Of a stretch of 64,000 nucleotides of DNA, positions 8,479 through 16,950 are shown one piece after another. Source of the stretch: JAHIKV01 sp965195225 (GTDB lineage: Bacteria; Planctomycetota; Planctomycetia; Pirellulales; Thermoguttaceae); the NCBI GenBank assembly GCA_965195225.1, contig CBDAFL010000237.1, positions 24,869 through 88,868 on the forward strand, given 5' to 3'. The position numbers and the translations under genes are program-made. Each line of letters opens with the position of its first letter. The first letter of the stretch is position 1. Under the pieces are notes generated by a model. It was not told where the DNA came from and made no database searches. It saw only the letters and a list, made by a program, of their open reading frames with translations.

Positions 8479-8702
8479 CTTGCCCTGTCCTCGGCAATGT
8501 CCAGGGTGCTATCGGGAAGAATGCCGTATTCGGCGGCGATTTGATTGCGCAATCGCTCCGTTTCTTCCAGCCAAACACTCCAATCACGTGCGTCCTCTTG
8601 CTCCAAGGGCTCGATATCCAACGAAACCCGTTGGTTATCGCGAAAAGTCACCGGCGTCAGGGGTTTGAACACACCGTCTTGGTACACTGCATCGGTTCGC
8701 AT
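8475..8702 (-). CDS. DUF104 (AF2212-like) antitoxin
   Basis: 75 residues. The N-terminal pattern VYQDGVFKPLTPVTFRDNQ is that of the small beta-barrel antitoxins that pair with PIN toxins. The acidic helical tail probably wraps the toxin. The ATG at 8702 is fixed by GGAGG seven bases upstream. Its stop overlaps the start of the PIN gene (ATGA), so the pair is translationally coupled. The antitoxin is intact although the toxin appears broken. Confidence 0.85.
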   Translation of the reverse strand: MRTDAVYQDGVFKPLTPVTFRDNQRVSLDIEPLEQEDARDWSVWLEETERLRNQIAAEYGILPDSTLDIAEDRAR

Positions 8703-8768
8703 AGCATTGCCTCCGATTTCATGCCTCACGAATGTATTTTAGCACCCCCCAACGGGCAGTCAAGGAGT

Positions 8769-9641
8769 TTAGCTCGTATAGAACTCCCGCACGCGCATCA
8801 GCACGTCGAAACCGCTCAGCTTCAGACATTCTTCGAGACACGCCATCGCGGGATGGTCGGGCGGAAGTAGATTGTACTTGCGCTTCACCGAGCCGATCAC
8901 CATGTCCAGCCCCAGCGGCATGACCTTGGTCAGAAACGCGCTCTCCAACGGACCCTTTACCGGCGAGCCGTCGGGGCGCTTCGAGGGCAACATCACCGTG
9001 AAATTGCTTAGGCCGACCGAGGCGTGGCAGCCGGCGAAAAACTCGTCGCCGCGGATCAGTTCCATCGCCGCGACCAGCCGGTGGATGTTCCCCTCCGAAT
9101 CGCTGCCGATCGGGGCTATGCCGGGGTCGATGATGCAGTCGTCGTTGGTAGCGCCGGGACAACGTTCGAGAAACGCGCCGATCAACTGCCGCGCCGCCTC
9201 AAAAGTCTCTTGCGCGGTGTGGCAGGGCGCCGAGCGGCCCTCGACCACGTTTTCCGAGACCAGCAGGATCGGCTTGAACGGCCGGATTTTGTACAGATCG
9301 AACATCTCCGCGCGCAGGGCGCTGATGGAGTTGAGAATCGGTTTCTGCCCGCCGGCCCGCTCCGGGTCGTAGGCCGCCAGACCGGCCTCGGCGATGGCCG
9401 GGTCGGGGGTGTCGATCGACAGCGGCCGGGCAGTCACCCCTTGAATCTTGCGGACCATATCGGCCATGAACTGGGCCGGGTGGGAACCGACGTTCACGTC
9501 GATGTACGCCGCACCCTTCTCTTCCTGCATCTTGGCGATCTCCAGGATGCCGTCGATATCGCCCGCTTCAAACAGCTTATGCGTCGGGGGGACCGAATCG
9601 TTGATTGTTTCGCCGATAATCGATAAACCGGGGATGGGCAT
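8769..9641 (-). CDS. methyltetrahydrofolate-type methyltransferase (pterin-binding barrel)
   Basis: 290 residues of a pterin-binding TIM barrel like the second module of MetH, AcsE or MtgA. Motifs: IIGETIND, AAYIDVNVGSHP, PLSIDTPDP, ILNSIS, DDCIIDPGIAPIG and HASVGLSNF. It would move the methyl group of methyl-tetrahydrofolate to a corrinoid protein. The ATG at 9641 has AGAGGA eight bases upstream and is preferred over the longer frame. It is on the same strand as the MetF-like and corrinoid genes upstream, but separated from them by a four-helix-bundle gene. Whether the product serves methionine synthesis or another methyl pathway cannot be told from sequence. Confidence 0.88.
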   Translation of the reverse strand: MPIPGLSIIGETINDSVPPTHKLFEAGDIDGILEIAKMQEEKGAAYIDVNVGSHPAQFMADMVRKIQGVTARPLSIDTPDPAIAEAGLAAYDPERAGGQKPILNSISALRAEMFDLYKIRPFKPILLVSENVVEGRSAPCHTAQETFEAARQLIGAFLERCPGATNDDCIIDPGIAPIGSDSEGNIHRLVAAMELIRGDEFFAGCHASVGLSNFTVMLPSKRPDGSPVKGPLESAFLTKVMPLGLDMVIGSVKRKYNLLPPDHPAMACLEECLKLSGFDVLMRVREFYTS

Positions 9642-9658
9642 GGGAAAAATCCTCTGTA

Positions 9659-9729
9659 TGGGGGAATGTCGAATGTCGAAATTCAAATGTCGAATGAATG
9701 TCGAAGGTCGAAATCTAAATGTCGAATGA
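9659..9729. repeat. tandem GAATGTCGAA-type repeats, downstream flank of the four-helix-bundle gene
   Basis: Imperfect direct copies of GAATGTCGAA and AATGTCGAATG run without a gap from 9663 to the stop codon of the four-helix-bundle gene at 9730. The counterpart on the other side is at 10099-10160. Confidence 0.8.
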
Positions 9730-10131
9730 TTATGCGTTCTTCTTGCTTCGATAAATGGCGGAGAAAATAAGGTTCAACTCTTGAGCTTCCCGCCATAATC
9801 GACGTGCTTCCTCCTTTAACTCGGGTACCGCAGCGGCAATCATCCGCAGCCAATGTTTAGCTTCGCGGGATTCTCGCTTGCAGATGCTAATTCGATATTG
9901 AAATTCTTTTTTAGAACCTGCGTTGTCCGCCTCGCAATAGTTTGCCCCCACGCTTGTGCCCGCGCGGACTAATTGAGGAATCAATGGTTCCGTGACCAGA
10001 GAAACTGGAATGCGTTTTGCAAACACGACGACGGCCTCTCCAAACCGCCCGGTACGGTCTTCCAGATCGTACACCTTTGACGGGGAAGCCACGTTCTTTT
10101 CGACATTCGGCATTTGAATTTCGTCATTCAT
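9730..10131 (-). CDS. four-helix-bundle protein (S23/IVS-like)
   Basis: 133 residues of the family first seen in 23S rRNA intervening sequences and related to diversity-element Avd proteins. It has four amphipathic helices with RFGEAVVVFAKRIPVS, LIPQLVRAGTSVGANYCEAD, KKEFQYRISICKRESREAKHW and EARRLWREAQELNLIF. The family role is unproven; the basic bundle can bind nucleic acid. The first dozen residues (MNDEIQMPNVEKN) are translated repeat sequence, so the true start may be internal. The gene sits inside a methyl-transfer gene run and is flanked on both sides by the same short tandem repeats, as if inserted as one unit. Confidence 0.85.
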   Translation of the reverse strand: MNDEIQMPNVEKNVASPSKVYDLEDRTGRFGEAVVVFAKRIPVSLVTEPLIPQLVRAGTSVGANYCEADNAGSKKEFQYRISICKRESREAKHWLRMIAAAVPELKEEARRLWREAQELNLIFSAIYRSKKNA

Positions 10132-10160
10132 TCGTCATTTGAATTTCGTCATTCGTCATT
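10099..10160. repeat. tandem ATTCGTCATTTGAA repeats, upstream flank of the four-helix-bundle gene
   Basis: Direct copies of a motif near ATTCGTCATTTGAATTTCGTC cover the 5' end of the four-helix-bundle gene and reach into the stop codon of the MetF-like gene at 10156. On the minus strand it reads as repeated AATGACGAA. Confidence 0.8.
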
Positions 10161-11760
10161 TCTTCTCCGGTGCACTGTGATCCCTGTCCAAATACGCGTT
10201 GGCCCAGGACGACGTCTCCTTGAGTTTGGCGTCGTAGAAGACGGTCGGCCGGTCGAGCATCGTTTCCGACTCGCCGTAGTATCTCAACCGCTCGTAGACC
10301 CTTGCCCAGAGACATTCCTTGTCTTCCAACTCGCAGCGGCCGTCGATCGAGCCGCCGCACGGCCCGTTGCGCTGGCACTTGGAACACCATTTTTTGGGAC
10401 AGATGTACGCGCAGTCGGGCAAGCTGCAATCGCCGCAGTCCTGGCAACCGTACATCGCCAACTTCGATGCCTTCTCGATGCGATAGGCCATCCGGCTGAG
10501 GAATCCCGGCTTGCGATCCCAGCGGGCATATATCCGCTTCAGCAGCGGGTACAACGCCTTGTCGCGAGTAAACGCCAAGCCATGAACCCGCCGCGACAGC
10601 TTGTAGTTCAGGTTTACTTCCTTCGACTTCGCCGGGCGTTTCAGCGAAGCGAGATAATCCCGATTGATCCGTCCGGCCTCGCTCATGCCGGTGAACTTGT
10701 CGTGTTCAAAGAGGAAAAACTCCTCGAACTGGGAGTATTGGATTTCCTTGAGAAAATCCCGCCAGTCTTCGGGGCCATAGCTTTCGGCCAGTTCGATGAT
10801 CGGCCCGAAGCCTTCGGCCTTGTGAACGCCGCCGATGTATCCGGCGGCGAAGCCGAGTCCCTTGAACACGGCCAACTGCTTGGCGGCCAGTTCCCGGCAA
10901 AACTGCTTTCCCTTGTCCGGCCCGGCGGCGTATTTCTCGATCTTTTGCAGCAACTCGTTGCTGACCACGCAGCCGGCCAACTTGCCGCTGTTGAACAGCT
11001 TGGCCACACCCTTGGTCAACAGGTAAACGTTGCCGACGATCGGCACGTCGATTCCGCGGGTCTCCAGAAACAGTTTGATTTCGTGGAACTTCCGCATGTC
11101 GTAGCCGAGTTGCGGAATCACCCACTGGGCACCGGCGGCGATCTTGCGGACCAGCTTGAAGTATTGCGGCAGCAGTTCGCGCTCGTGCCGCTTGAACGGC
11201 GAGACCGCGCAGCCGATGAAGAAGTCGGTTTTCGACAGGGTTTCGGTTTTACCTCTCCGGCCGGGCACGTTCAGCCCCTCGTTCATCGACCGCAGCAGAT
11301 CGATCAGTCCAATCGCGTCGATGTCGAACACCGGATCGGCAACACCGCCGAAGCCGCCCGTGGGATAATCGCCGGTCAGCGCCAGGATGCTGCCGAATCC
11401 CTCGGAGGCGTATCGCCAGGCGGCCGACTCCAGCCCGCTACGGTTCATGTCCTTGCAAGCCAGATGAATGACCACGCGGTTGCGATGTTCGGCGACCAGC
11501 CCGGCGAGCCAGTCGGGTGGAAGCATCGGCCCGCCGCCGGGGTTGTCGGTTATAGAAATCCAGCCGATCCGTGGATCGGCCAGTAAGTCCTTGGCGAAAG
11601 AGGCCAGATTGCTCGGCGAATCGACCGGTTGCGGCCCGCGGCTGGTGACCACCTCGGCGCCATAGCAGAAGCGTTCGGAGGCGAGCATCTCTCGGTATGT
11701 CGCGTCGTTGTTCGGAACTGTCACGTCGGTAATATCCGTCTGTTGTGCGTCACAAAACAA
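10156..11760 (-). CDS. metF: methylenetetrahydrofolate reductase with MetV-like C-terminal domain
   Basis: 534 residues. The first roughly 290 form the MetF barrel (AEVVTSRGPQPVDSP, ITDNPGGGPMLPP, VIHLACKDMNR, ILALTGDYPTGG, QLGYDMRKFHE). The C-terminal part carries a cysteine cluster (YGCQDCGDCSLPDC, CPKKWCSKCQRNGPCGG) like MetV or the PF12225 domain that partners MetF in acetogens. It would reduce 5,10-methylene- to 5-methyl-tetrahydrofolate, perhaps using ferredoxin-level electrons through that cluster. The start is uncertain: TTG at 11760, GTG at 11724 or ATG at 11688. The stop codon lies in the repeat flanking the next gene. The corrinoid gene lies upstream on the same strand. Confidence 0.9.
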   Translation of the reverse strand: MFCDAQQTDITDVTVPNNDATYREMLASERFCYGAEVVTSRGPQPVDSPSNLASFAKDLLADPRIGWISITDNPGGGPMLPPDWLAGLVAEHRNRVVIHLACKDMNRSGLESAAWRYASEGFGSILALTGDYPTGGFGGVADPVFDIDAIGLIDLLRSMNEGLNVPGRRGKTETLSKTDFFIGCAVSPFKRHERELLPQYFKLVRKIAAGAQWVIPQLGYDMRKFHEIKLFLETRGIDVPIVGNVYLLTKGVAKLFNSGKLAGCVVSNELLQKIEKYAAGPDKGKQFCRELAAKQLAVFKGLGFAAGYIGGVHKAEGFGPIIELAESYGPEDWRDFLKEIQYSQFEEFFLFEHDKFTGMSEAGRINRDYLASLKRPAKSKEVNLNYKLSRRVHGLAFTRDKALYPLLKRIYARWDRKPGFLSRMAYRIEKASKLAMYGCQDCGDCSLPDCAYICPKKWCSKCQRNGPCGGSIDGRCELEDKECLWARVYERLRYYGESETMLDRPTVFYDAKLKETSSWANAYLDRDHSAPEKK

Positions 11761-11763
11761 TAG

Positions 11764-11832
11764 CCGGGGGCCAACCGCCCCCGGAGAGAAAAATTACAAT
11801 TCGAACACATTCCGAGGGCTGTTGGCCCCCGG
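11764..11832. repeat. palindromic element between corrinoid and metF genes
   Basis: Perfect 12-base arms CCGGGGGCCAAC (11764-11775) and GTTGGCCCCCGG (11821-11832). A second, shorter pairing within CCGGGGGCCAACCGCCCCCGG is also possible, giving alternative folds. It fills the whole gap between the two genes. Confidence 0.85.
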
Positions 11833-11882
11833 TTATTGCGATATTTGGACTCAAAGAGTCAACAAACGAGTATCGGTTTGGA

Positions 11883-12512
11883 TTACACCAGCTTTCGGGC
11901 CAGAGCCACCGCCGCGCTGGCGTTGTCGCTGTAGCCGTCGGCGCCGATCTCGTCGGCGTATTGCTGGGTGATTGGGGCGCCGCCGATTATTACCTTGGTG
12001 TTCGTGCGGACGCCGGCCTTATCCAAAGCGTCAATGACGTTCTTCATCATCGTCATGGTAGTGGTCAGCAGCGCGCTGAGAGCCAGGATGGTTCCGTCTT
12101 TCTCCTTGGCGGCCTCGACGAACTTTTCGGGCGGGACGTCCACACCCAGGTCGATCACCTGGAAGCCGCCCCCTTCGAGCATTGAGGCGACGAGGTTCTT
12201 TCCGATGTCGTGCAGGTCGCCTTGGACGGTGCCGATCACCACCCGCCCGACCGGCTCCGCGCCCGCCTCGGCCAACGATGGGGTAAGTATCTCCAGCGAA
12301 GTCTTCATCGCCCGGGCAGCGATCAGCAACTCGGGCACGAAATACTCGTTGCACTCGAACCGCTTGCCGACCTCGTCCATGGCCGGAACCATGTATTTTT
12401 TCACCAATTCGGTCGGATCGGCCTTGGCCTCCAACGCCGCCTTGGTTACTTCCTCGGCCTTCTTGGCGTTGCCGGTTAGGATAGCGTCATAAAGTTCCTT
12501 GTAGTCGGACAT
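11883..12512 (-). CDS. corrinoid (B12-binding) methyl-carrier protein
   Basis: 209 residues: an N-terminal helical cap (DYKELYDAILTGNAKKAEEV) and a C-terminal Rossmann-like B12 domain with the histidine ligand motif DLHDIGKN, SALLTTTM and GGAPITQQYADEIGADGY. This is the MtbC/MtmC/MetH-core layout. The cobalt of the bound corrinoid accepts a methyl group from a methyltransferase and passes it on. The ATG at 12512 has GAGGG eight bases upstream. It heads the metF - pterin-methyltransferase run. No reductive-activation partner (RamA or the MetH activation domain) is in the window. Confidence 0.93.
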   Translation of the reverse strand: MSDYKELYDAILTGNAKKAEEVTKAALEAKADPTELVKKYMVPAMDEVGKRFECNEYFVPELLIAARAMKTSLEILTPSLAEAGAEPVGRVVIGTVQGDLHDIGKNLVASMLEGGGFQVIDLGVDVPPEKFVEAAKEKDGTILALSALLTTTMTMMKNVIDALDKAGVRTNTKVIIGGAPITQQYADEIGADGYSDNASAAVALARKLV

Positions 12513-12655
12513 AAATCATTCCCTCACAAGAGCATTGACTGATGGTGTTTGTACACAGTCGGTTTATGATACTGCCCGGTCCACTATCGTGCCAGCCCCG
12601 CTGTCTCGATGCGCTGACCCGCAAACGGGGGGTGTAACCACAGAAAGGGGTTGGT

Positions 12656-13690
12656 TCACGGCGGCAAATTGGGACGAATACCCTTCGCCTTCGCAGCGCG
12701 AAATGACCGAGGCGTAATGCCGAACCGGTCCCTGAAAAGCGTAGCGAAGTACTGGCTGGATGCAAACCCGCAGCTTAGGGCAATGTCGGTGATGCTACGG
12801 TTGGGTTGCTCTATCAGCAACCGGGCGGCGGCCTCCAGCCGACATTGGTTCAGGTGCCGCATCGGCGTCACGTTGTTCAATTGCTTCGAGTAGTGTATGA
12901 AGCTGGTCGCGCCCATGCCGCAGCGCCGGGCCATGCCGCGGACCGTCCATTCCAGGGCAAGATGTTCCATATCCCCGCACAGATCGTTCCAGAACAACTC
13001 GACGGTGCGGCGCGCGCTGGAAAGCGACTGATCGAGTCTGACGTCTCGACGGCGGAACATCTCCAAGACCGACAGGAACAACTGGTTGACGTGGACCGCC
13101 AAGCGGGAAATGCCGTTGCCGTCGCGGTCGGCCTCGACGGTCGCGCCGATGCGGCTGAAACAGCGGGCAACCTCCGGCGCGGCGCGCCACACCGGCTGTT
13201 CGTTGTGTCGCAAAAAGTCGGTCAACTGCCGTAGGTCGTCGTCCGTCAATACGATCCATGACGGCCACCGCCACGGTTGATGGGGCCGGCGTACGCCAAG
13301 GTCCAGAATCAAAAAGTGCAACCGCCCCGCGCCGACGCATGGATCACCTACGCGGTGTTTCTGCCAAGGTCTGGTGAAGGTCAGGTCGCCGGCCTTCAGG
13401 CGACACTCCCGACCCTCGACGGCAAACCCCAGTCCGCCGCGCTCCAAAAACGTCAATTCGATCCCCTCGTTGCGATGCCAATCCAGCCCCCAATTTTGTC
13501 GCCGATCGGCGTCCCAGAAACCGACCGACTTGACGCCGCACAAGGCATTGCGGGGCAAACGGCGGCCAGGGTAGTGCCCCCGGGATAAGGCGACGTGCCG
13601 AAGCTGTCCGGCCTGTACCGCGGTCACCACCGGCCGACATGTATCGGCCGCGTACTTCCGCCCGTGTTCCTGGAAAATGGGGATGGACAT
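12656..13690 (-). CDS. AraC-family regulator with cupin sensor
   Basis: About 344 residues. The N-terminal beta-rich cupin-type sensor (EGIELTFLERGGLGFAVEGRE, GDLTFTRPWQKHRVG) is followed by a C-terminal double HTH (GMGATSFIHYSKQLNNVTPM and ITDIALSCGFASSQYFATLFR). It probably senses a sugar or sugar derivative and controls the divergent four-gene operon starting at 13817, with which it shares a 126-base intergenic region. The ATG at 13690 is chosen; the frame is open to 13726. The 143 bases between it and the corrinoid gene hold nothing recognisable. Confidence 0.88.
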   Translation of the reverse strand: MSIPIFQEHGRKYAADTCRPVVTAVQAGQLRHVALSRGHYPGRRLPRNALCGVKSVGFWDADRRQNWGLDWHRNEGIELTFLERGGLGFAVEGRECRLKAGDLTFTRPWQKHRVGDPCVGAGRLHFLILDLGVRRPHQPWRWPSWIVLTDDDLRQLTDFLRHNEQPVWRAAPEVARCFSRIGATVEADRDGNGISRLAVHVNQLFLSVLEMFRRRDVRLDQSLSSARRTVELFWNDLCGDMEHLALEWTVRGMARRCGMGATSFIHYSKQLNNVTPMRHLNQCRLEAAARLLIEQPNRSITDIALSCGFASSQYFATLFRDRFGITPRSFRAAKAKGIRPNLPP

Positions 13691-13816
13691 GATCGTTGAC
13701 GCCCGTTTTCGTTCAATCTGTTTCAACGAAATATCCCGAACGACTGGTTTTCGGGCGATGCTTTATCCTTATATTATACCGAGTGTAGGAGACGACAACA
13801 GAAGGAAACAGCACAC
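13691..13816. promoter_or_regulatory. divergent promoter region of araC-like gene and sugar operon
   Basis: A single intergenic stretch separates the regulator from the operon. It contains an AT-rich TTATATTATACC (about 13770-13781) that could supply the -10 of the rightward promoter. GAAGGA lies ten bases before the ATG at 13817. The AraC protein is expected to bind here; no clear half-sites could be picked by eye. Confidence 0.45.
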
Positions 13817-14647
13817 ATGGGCAAGATATCTTTGGGCGTAAATATGGAATTCGTGCGACACGACGACAAGTCGTTCGAGTGGGGCGTCGAGAAAGCGGCC
13901 GAATTGGGCTACCAGTACGTCGAACCGATGGTCCACTGGGGCCGCGAGCTACTGAGCGAAGCCGGCTACTTCCACAGCGTCTCGATGCTCGACGATCCGT
14001 ATCGCATCCGCCGGGTGTGTCAGCGGGCGGGCGTCAAACTTTCCGGGCTGTCCGCGCACGCCCCGCTCTGCAAACCCGAAGTCAGCGTGGAGTACCTGAA
14101 GCAGGCGGTCCGCTTCGCCGCCGAGTGCGGCGCCCCGGTGGTCAACACCGACGAGGGTCCAAAACCGCACTGGACGACCGTCGATGAAGACCATGTGCTG
14201 ATGCGCTACACGCTCCACGAGGCGGCCGCCGTGGCCGAGCCGCGCGGCATCCTGATCGGTTTGGAGCCGCATCAGCAATACACCAAGACGCCGGCCGGGC
14301 TGGACCGCGTCTTCGCCCTGGTCGATTCACCTGCTATCGGCATCAACTTCGACACGGGCAACAGCTACATTGCCGGCGAAGACCCGATCGAGTGGCTCCG
14401 CCACGTCAAGGACCGCCTGATCCACCTCCACGCCAAGGACATCTCTGTCGCCCAGTCGGACGCCGAGCGGGGACAAGTGACCGGAACGCCTGTAGGTTGC
14501 GCCTGTGGCGAGGGGGTGATCGATTGGGCCAAGGTCGTCGAAATCTGCAAGGCCGCCCCGCGCGACATCGTCATGAGCGTCGAGTGCGGCACGGTAGATC
14601 AGGCCGCCCGCAGTATCCGTTTCCTGCGTCAATTCCTTACAGCCTGA
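13817..14647 (+). CDS. sugar phosphate isomerase/epimerase (TIM barrel)
   Basis: 276 residues of the xylose-isomerase-like/AP-endonuclease-2 barrel. Likely metal-binding acids and histidines lie in GYQYVEPMVHWG, GLEPHQQYT, GINFDTGNSY, IHLHAKDIS and VMSVECG. Such enzymes isomerise or epimerise sugars or keto-sugars; the substrate cannot be named. No signal peptide is present, so the product is cytosolic, unlike the next two proteins. First gene of an operon with a Gfo/Idh/MocA oxidoreductase (10-base gap), a second barrel protein and a DUF6807 protein. Confidence 0.85.
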   Translation: MGKISLGVNMEFVRHDDKSFEWGVEKAAELGYQYVEPMVHWGRELLSEAGYFHSVSMLDDPYRIRRVCQRAGVKLSGLSAHAPLCKPEVSVEYLKQAVRFAAECGAPVVNTDEGPKPHWTTVDEDHVLMRYTLHEAAAVAEPRGILIGLEPHQQYTKTPAGLDRVFALVDSPAIGINFDTGNSYIAGEDPIEWLRHVKDRLIHLHAKDISVAQSDAERGQVTGTPVGCACGEGVIDWAKVVEICKAAPRDIVMSVECGTVDQAARSIRFLRQFLTA

Positions 14648-14657
14648 GGATATAACC

Positions 14658-16010
14658 ATGTACAACGGTCGATCAACACGCCGCAAGTTTTTTCAACAGT
14701 CCGGCGGGGTCGTGACGGCGGCGACGCTGGCCGCCGCCATTTCCAGCAGGGCCTATGCCGCCGAAGACAACACCATTGCGATCGCGCTGGTGGGCTGCGG
14801 AGGCCGGGGCAGCGGAGCGGCCGCCCAAGCCCTAAGCACCCGCGGACCGACAAAGCTCGTGGCCATGGCCGACGCCTTTGCCAACCGGCTTAATCTGAGT
14901 CGGCGTTCGTTGGCCAAGAGACTGGCCGACAAGTTGGACGTTCCGCCGGAGCGACAGTTCATCGGACTGGACGCCTACCGAAAGGCGATTGACGCGGTAG
15001 CGCCCGGCGGCGTGGTGATTCTGGCAACCCCGCCCGCCTTCCGTCCGATCCACTTGGAATACGCCGTAGCCAAGGGATGCCACGTTTTCATGGAAAAATC
15101 TTTCGCGGTTGACGTGCCAAGCGTACGCCGCCTGCTGAAAGCCGGCGAAGAGGCAGCCCGAAAAAACCTGAAAATCGCCGGCGGGTTGATGTGCCGGCAT
15201 AATCGCCTGGTGGAAGAGGCCGTCCGGAGGATGCACGAGGGCGCCATCGGAGACATCGTCACGGCTTGGGCCTGCCGTACACACGGAGCCGTCGGCAGGG
15301 GCGCCAGACGCCCCGGCGAATCCGAGTTGGCACACCAAATCCGAAACTTCCAGCTTTTCACCTGGGGAAACGGCTCGATTTTCATGGATTACATGATCCA
15401 CGATTTGGATTTGTGCTGTTGGATCAAGAATGCCTGGCCCGTCTCGGCTCAAGGACAAGGCGGAAGGCAGTCGCCCACCACGCCCGGCCAAATGTTCGAT
15501 CACTACGCCGTCGAATACACCTTTCCCGACGGTACGCGGATGATGGCCCAAGGCCGGCACATGGCGGGCTGTTGGGACCGCTTCGCCGACACGATCCACG
15601 GCGCCAAGGGATCAGCCTACATCTGTTCGTGGGGTAATGGTGCCAATCGTCCGAAGCTCTACAAGTCGCACGTCCAAATACCGGAAAACGTGATCTGGCG
15701 GGGCGACAAACAGATCGCCGGCGCCTGCGCCGAATCGTATCAGCGCGAGCACGACCTGTTGTTCGAGGCCATCCGCGAGGACAAGCCGTACAACGAGACG
15801 GAACGCTGCGCGAAGGCCAACCTGGCGGCAATTCTCGGCCGCGCGGCGTTCGAGAGCGGCCGGCAAATCACTTGGGAGGAACTTATGGCTTCCGACCTCG
15901 AGTTGGCGCCGGGACTAGACCAATTCACCCTGGATTCGACCCCGCCGGTTCTGCCCGACTCGGAAGGTCGCTATCCGACCGCCATGCCCGGCGTCACCAA
16001 GGCGCTCTGA
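14658..16010 (+). CDS. Tat-exported Gfo/Idh/MocA family oxidoreductase
   Basis: 450 residues. The N-terminus RSTRRKFFQQSGG followed by an Ala-rich hydrophobic stretch ending in AYA is a Tat signal. The NAD(P)-binding Rossmann loop (ALVGCGGRGSG) and the MEKSFAVD motif, in place of the usual EKP, identify the family. It oxidises or reduces a sugar derivative, probably with a tightly bound cofactor because it is exported folded. Start supported by GAGGA seven bases upstream. Exported members of this family are very numerous in planctomycetes. Confidence 0.9.
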   Translation: MYNGRSTRRKFFQQSGGVVTAATLAAAISSRAYAAEDNTIAIALVGCGGRGSGAAAQALSTRGPTKLVAMADAFANRLNLSRRSLAKRLADKLDVPPERQFIGLDAYRKAIDAVAPGGVVILATPPAFRPIHLEYAVAKGCHVFMEKSFAVDVPSVRRLLKAGEEAARKNLKIAGGLMCRHNRLVEEAVRRMHEGAIGDIVTAWACRTHGAVGRGARRPGESELAHQIRNFQLFTWGNGSIFMDYMIHDLDLCCWIKNAWPVSAQGQGGRQSPTTPGQMFDHYAVEYTFPDGTRMMAQGRHMAGCWDRFADTIHGAKGSAYICSWGNGANRPKLYKSHVQIPENVIWRGDKQIAGACAESYQREHDLLFEAIREDKPYNETERCAKANLAAILGRAAFESGRQITWEELMASDLELAPGLDQFTLDSTPPVLPDSEGRYPTAMPGVTKAL

Positions 16011-16046
16011 GCGTCTTTTGGCTGGACTAACGCGAAAGGAAGCAAT

Positions 16047-16946
16047 ATGAACATACGGCGCTGCAATGATGAACGCATGGGCCGTCGCGGATTTCTTTCC
16101 GACGCCGCGAGCTTTGCCGTCGTTGCGGCGGCGTCCAGCCTGCTTCACGGCGAGGCGGCAAACGCTTCGCAGCCGAACCGCTGGAAGATGCGGCTCTCCA
16201 CCTCGTCGGTGCAGTTCAGTTCCTTGCCGGTGGAGGATGCCTGCCGGCGGATTGCCGCTTTGGGATTCGAGGCCGTCGATTTTTGGAACAACCGCTTCCA
16301 GTGCCCGCATTTGGACGAAATCGAAAAACGCTTGGGGCCCGAGGGTTTGAAGGAATTGCTGGCCGAGCACGGACTGAAGCTATATGCGTTTTCCTGCTAT
16401 GGATTGGGATACCCGCGCTATGCGGACCTCTTGGGAAAGTGCGGCGGAGGCGTCGCAGTCCGCGGATCGCGCGGCGGCACGCCGAGCAATTTGGCCGCCG
16501 AGATGAAGACATTTCTGGAGCAGCTTAAGCCGCAAATCGAATTGGCCGAAAAGAACAACTCCTATATCGCCGTCGAAAACCACGGCGATGCCCTGCTCGA
16601 TTCCTTGGATTCGCTAAAGGCCTTTGTCGACCTGAACCGCAGTCCGCGGTTGGGAATCGCTCTGGCCCCTTATCATCTGCAAGCCCTCGGGGCATCCGTG
16701 GAAGAAGCGATCGGGATTGCCGGGGAACAGTTGCTTTTCTTTTATGCTTGGCAGTGTGCCGAGGGCGTGAATCAGTTGCCCGGCGCCGGGCCGGCAGATT
16801 TCTCCCCCTGGATCGCCGCGCTGGCGAAAATAAACTACCGTTGGTTCGTCAACCCGTTCATGCACGGTCATCCCGCCCCGGACGCCATGACCAAGTCGTT
16901 GGCGGCTGCCCGAGACTATCTCAAAAAGTGTTCCCGAAAGGTGTAA
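16047..16946 (+). CDS. exported sugar phosphate isomerase/epimerase-like protein
   Basis: 299 residues. The N-terminus MGRRGFLSDAASFAVVAAAS resembles a Tat signal (RRGFL), followed by a TIM barrel (LGFEAVDFWNNRF, NNSYIAVENHGDALL, WFVNPFMHGHP). It is related to the barrel at 13817 in fold only. Likely acts in the cell envelope on the same substrate as the oxidoreductase. AAAGGAAG precedes the ATG. The substrate is unknown. Confidence 0.8.
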   Translation: MNIRRCNDERMGRRGFLSDAASFAVVAAASSLLHGEAANASQPNRWKMRLSTSSVQFSSLPVEDACRRIAALGFEAVDFWNNRFQCPHLDEIEKRLGPEGLKELLAEHGLKLYAFSCYGLGYPRYADLLGKCGGGVAVRGSRGGTPSNLAAEMKTFLEQLKPQIELAEKNNSYIAVENHGDALLDSLDSLKAFVDLNRSPRLGIALAPYHLQALGASVEEAIGIAGEQLLFFYAWQCAEGVNQLPGAGPADFSPWIAALAKINYRWFVNPFMHGHPAPDAMTKSLAAARDYLKKCSRKV

Positions 16947-16950
16947 GAGC

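Noticed and set aside
9659..10160. Repeat-flanked gene as a diversity-generating retroelement
   Set aside because: The four-helix protein is Avd-like, but no reverse transcriptase or template repeat pair is seen.
10114..11586. 490-codon frame antisense to metF
   Set aside because: Shadow frame starting in repeat sequence; the MetF frame is well supported.
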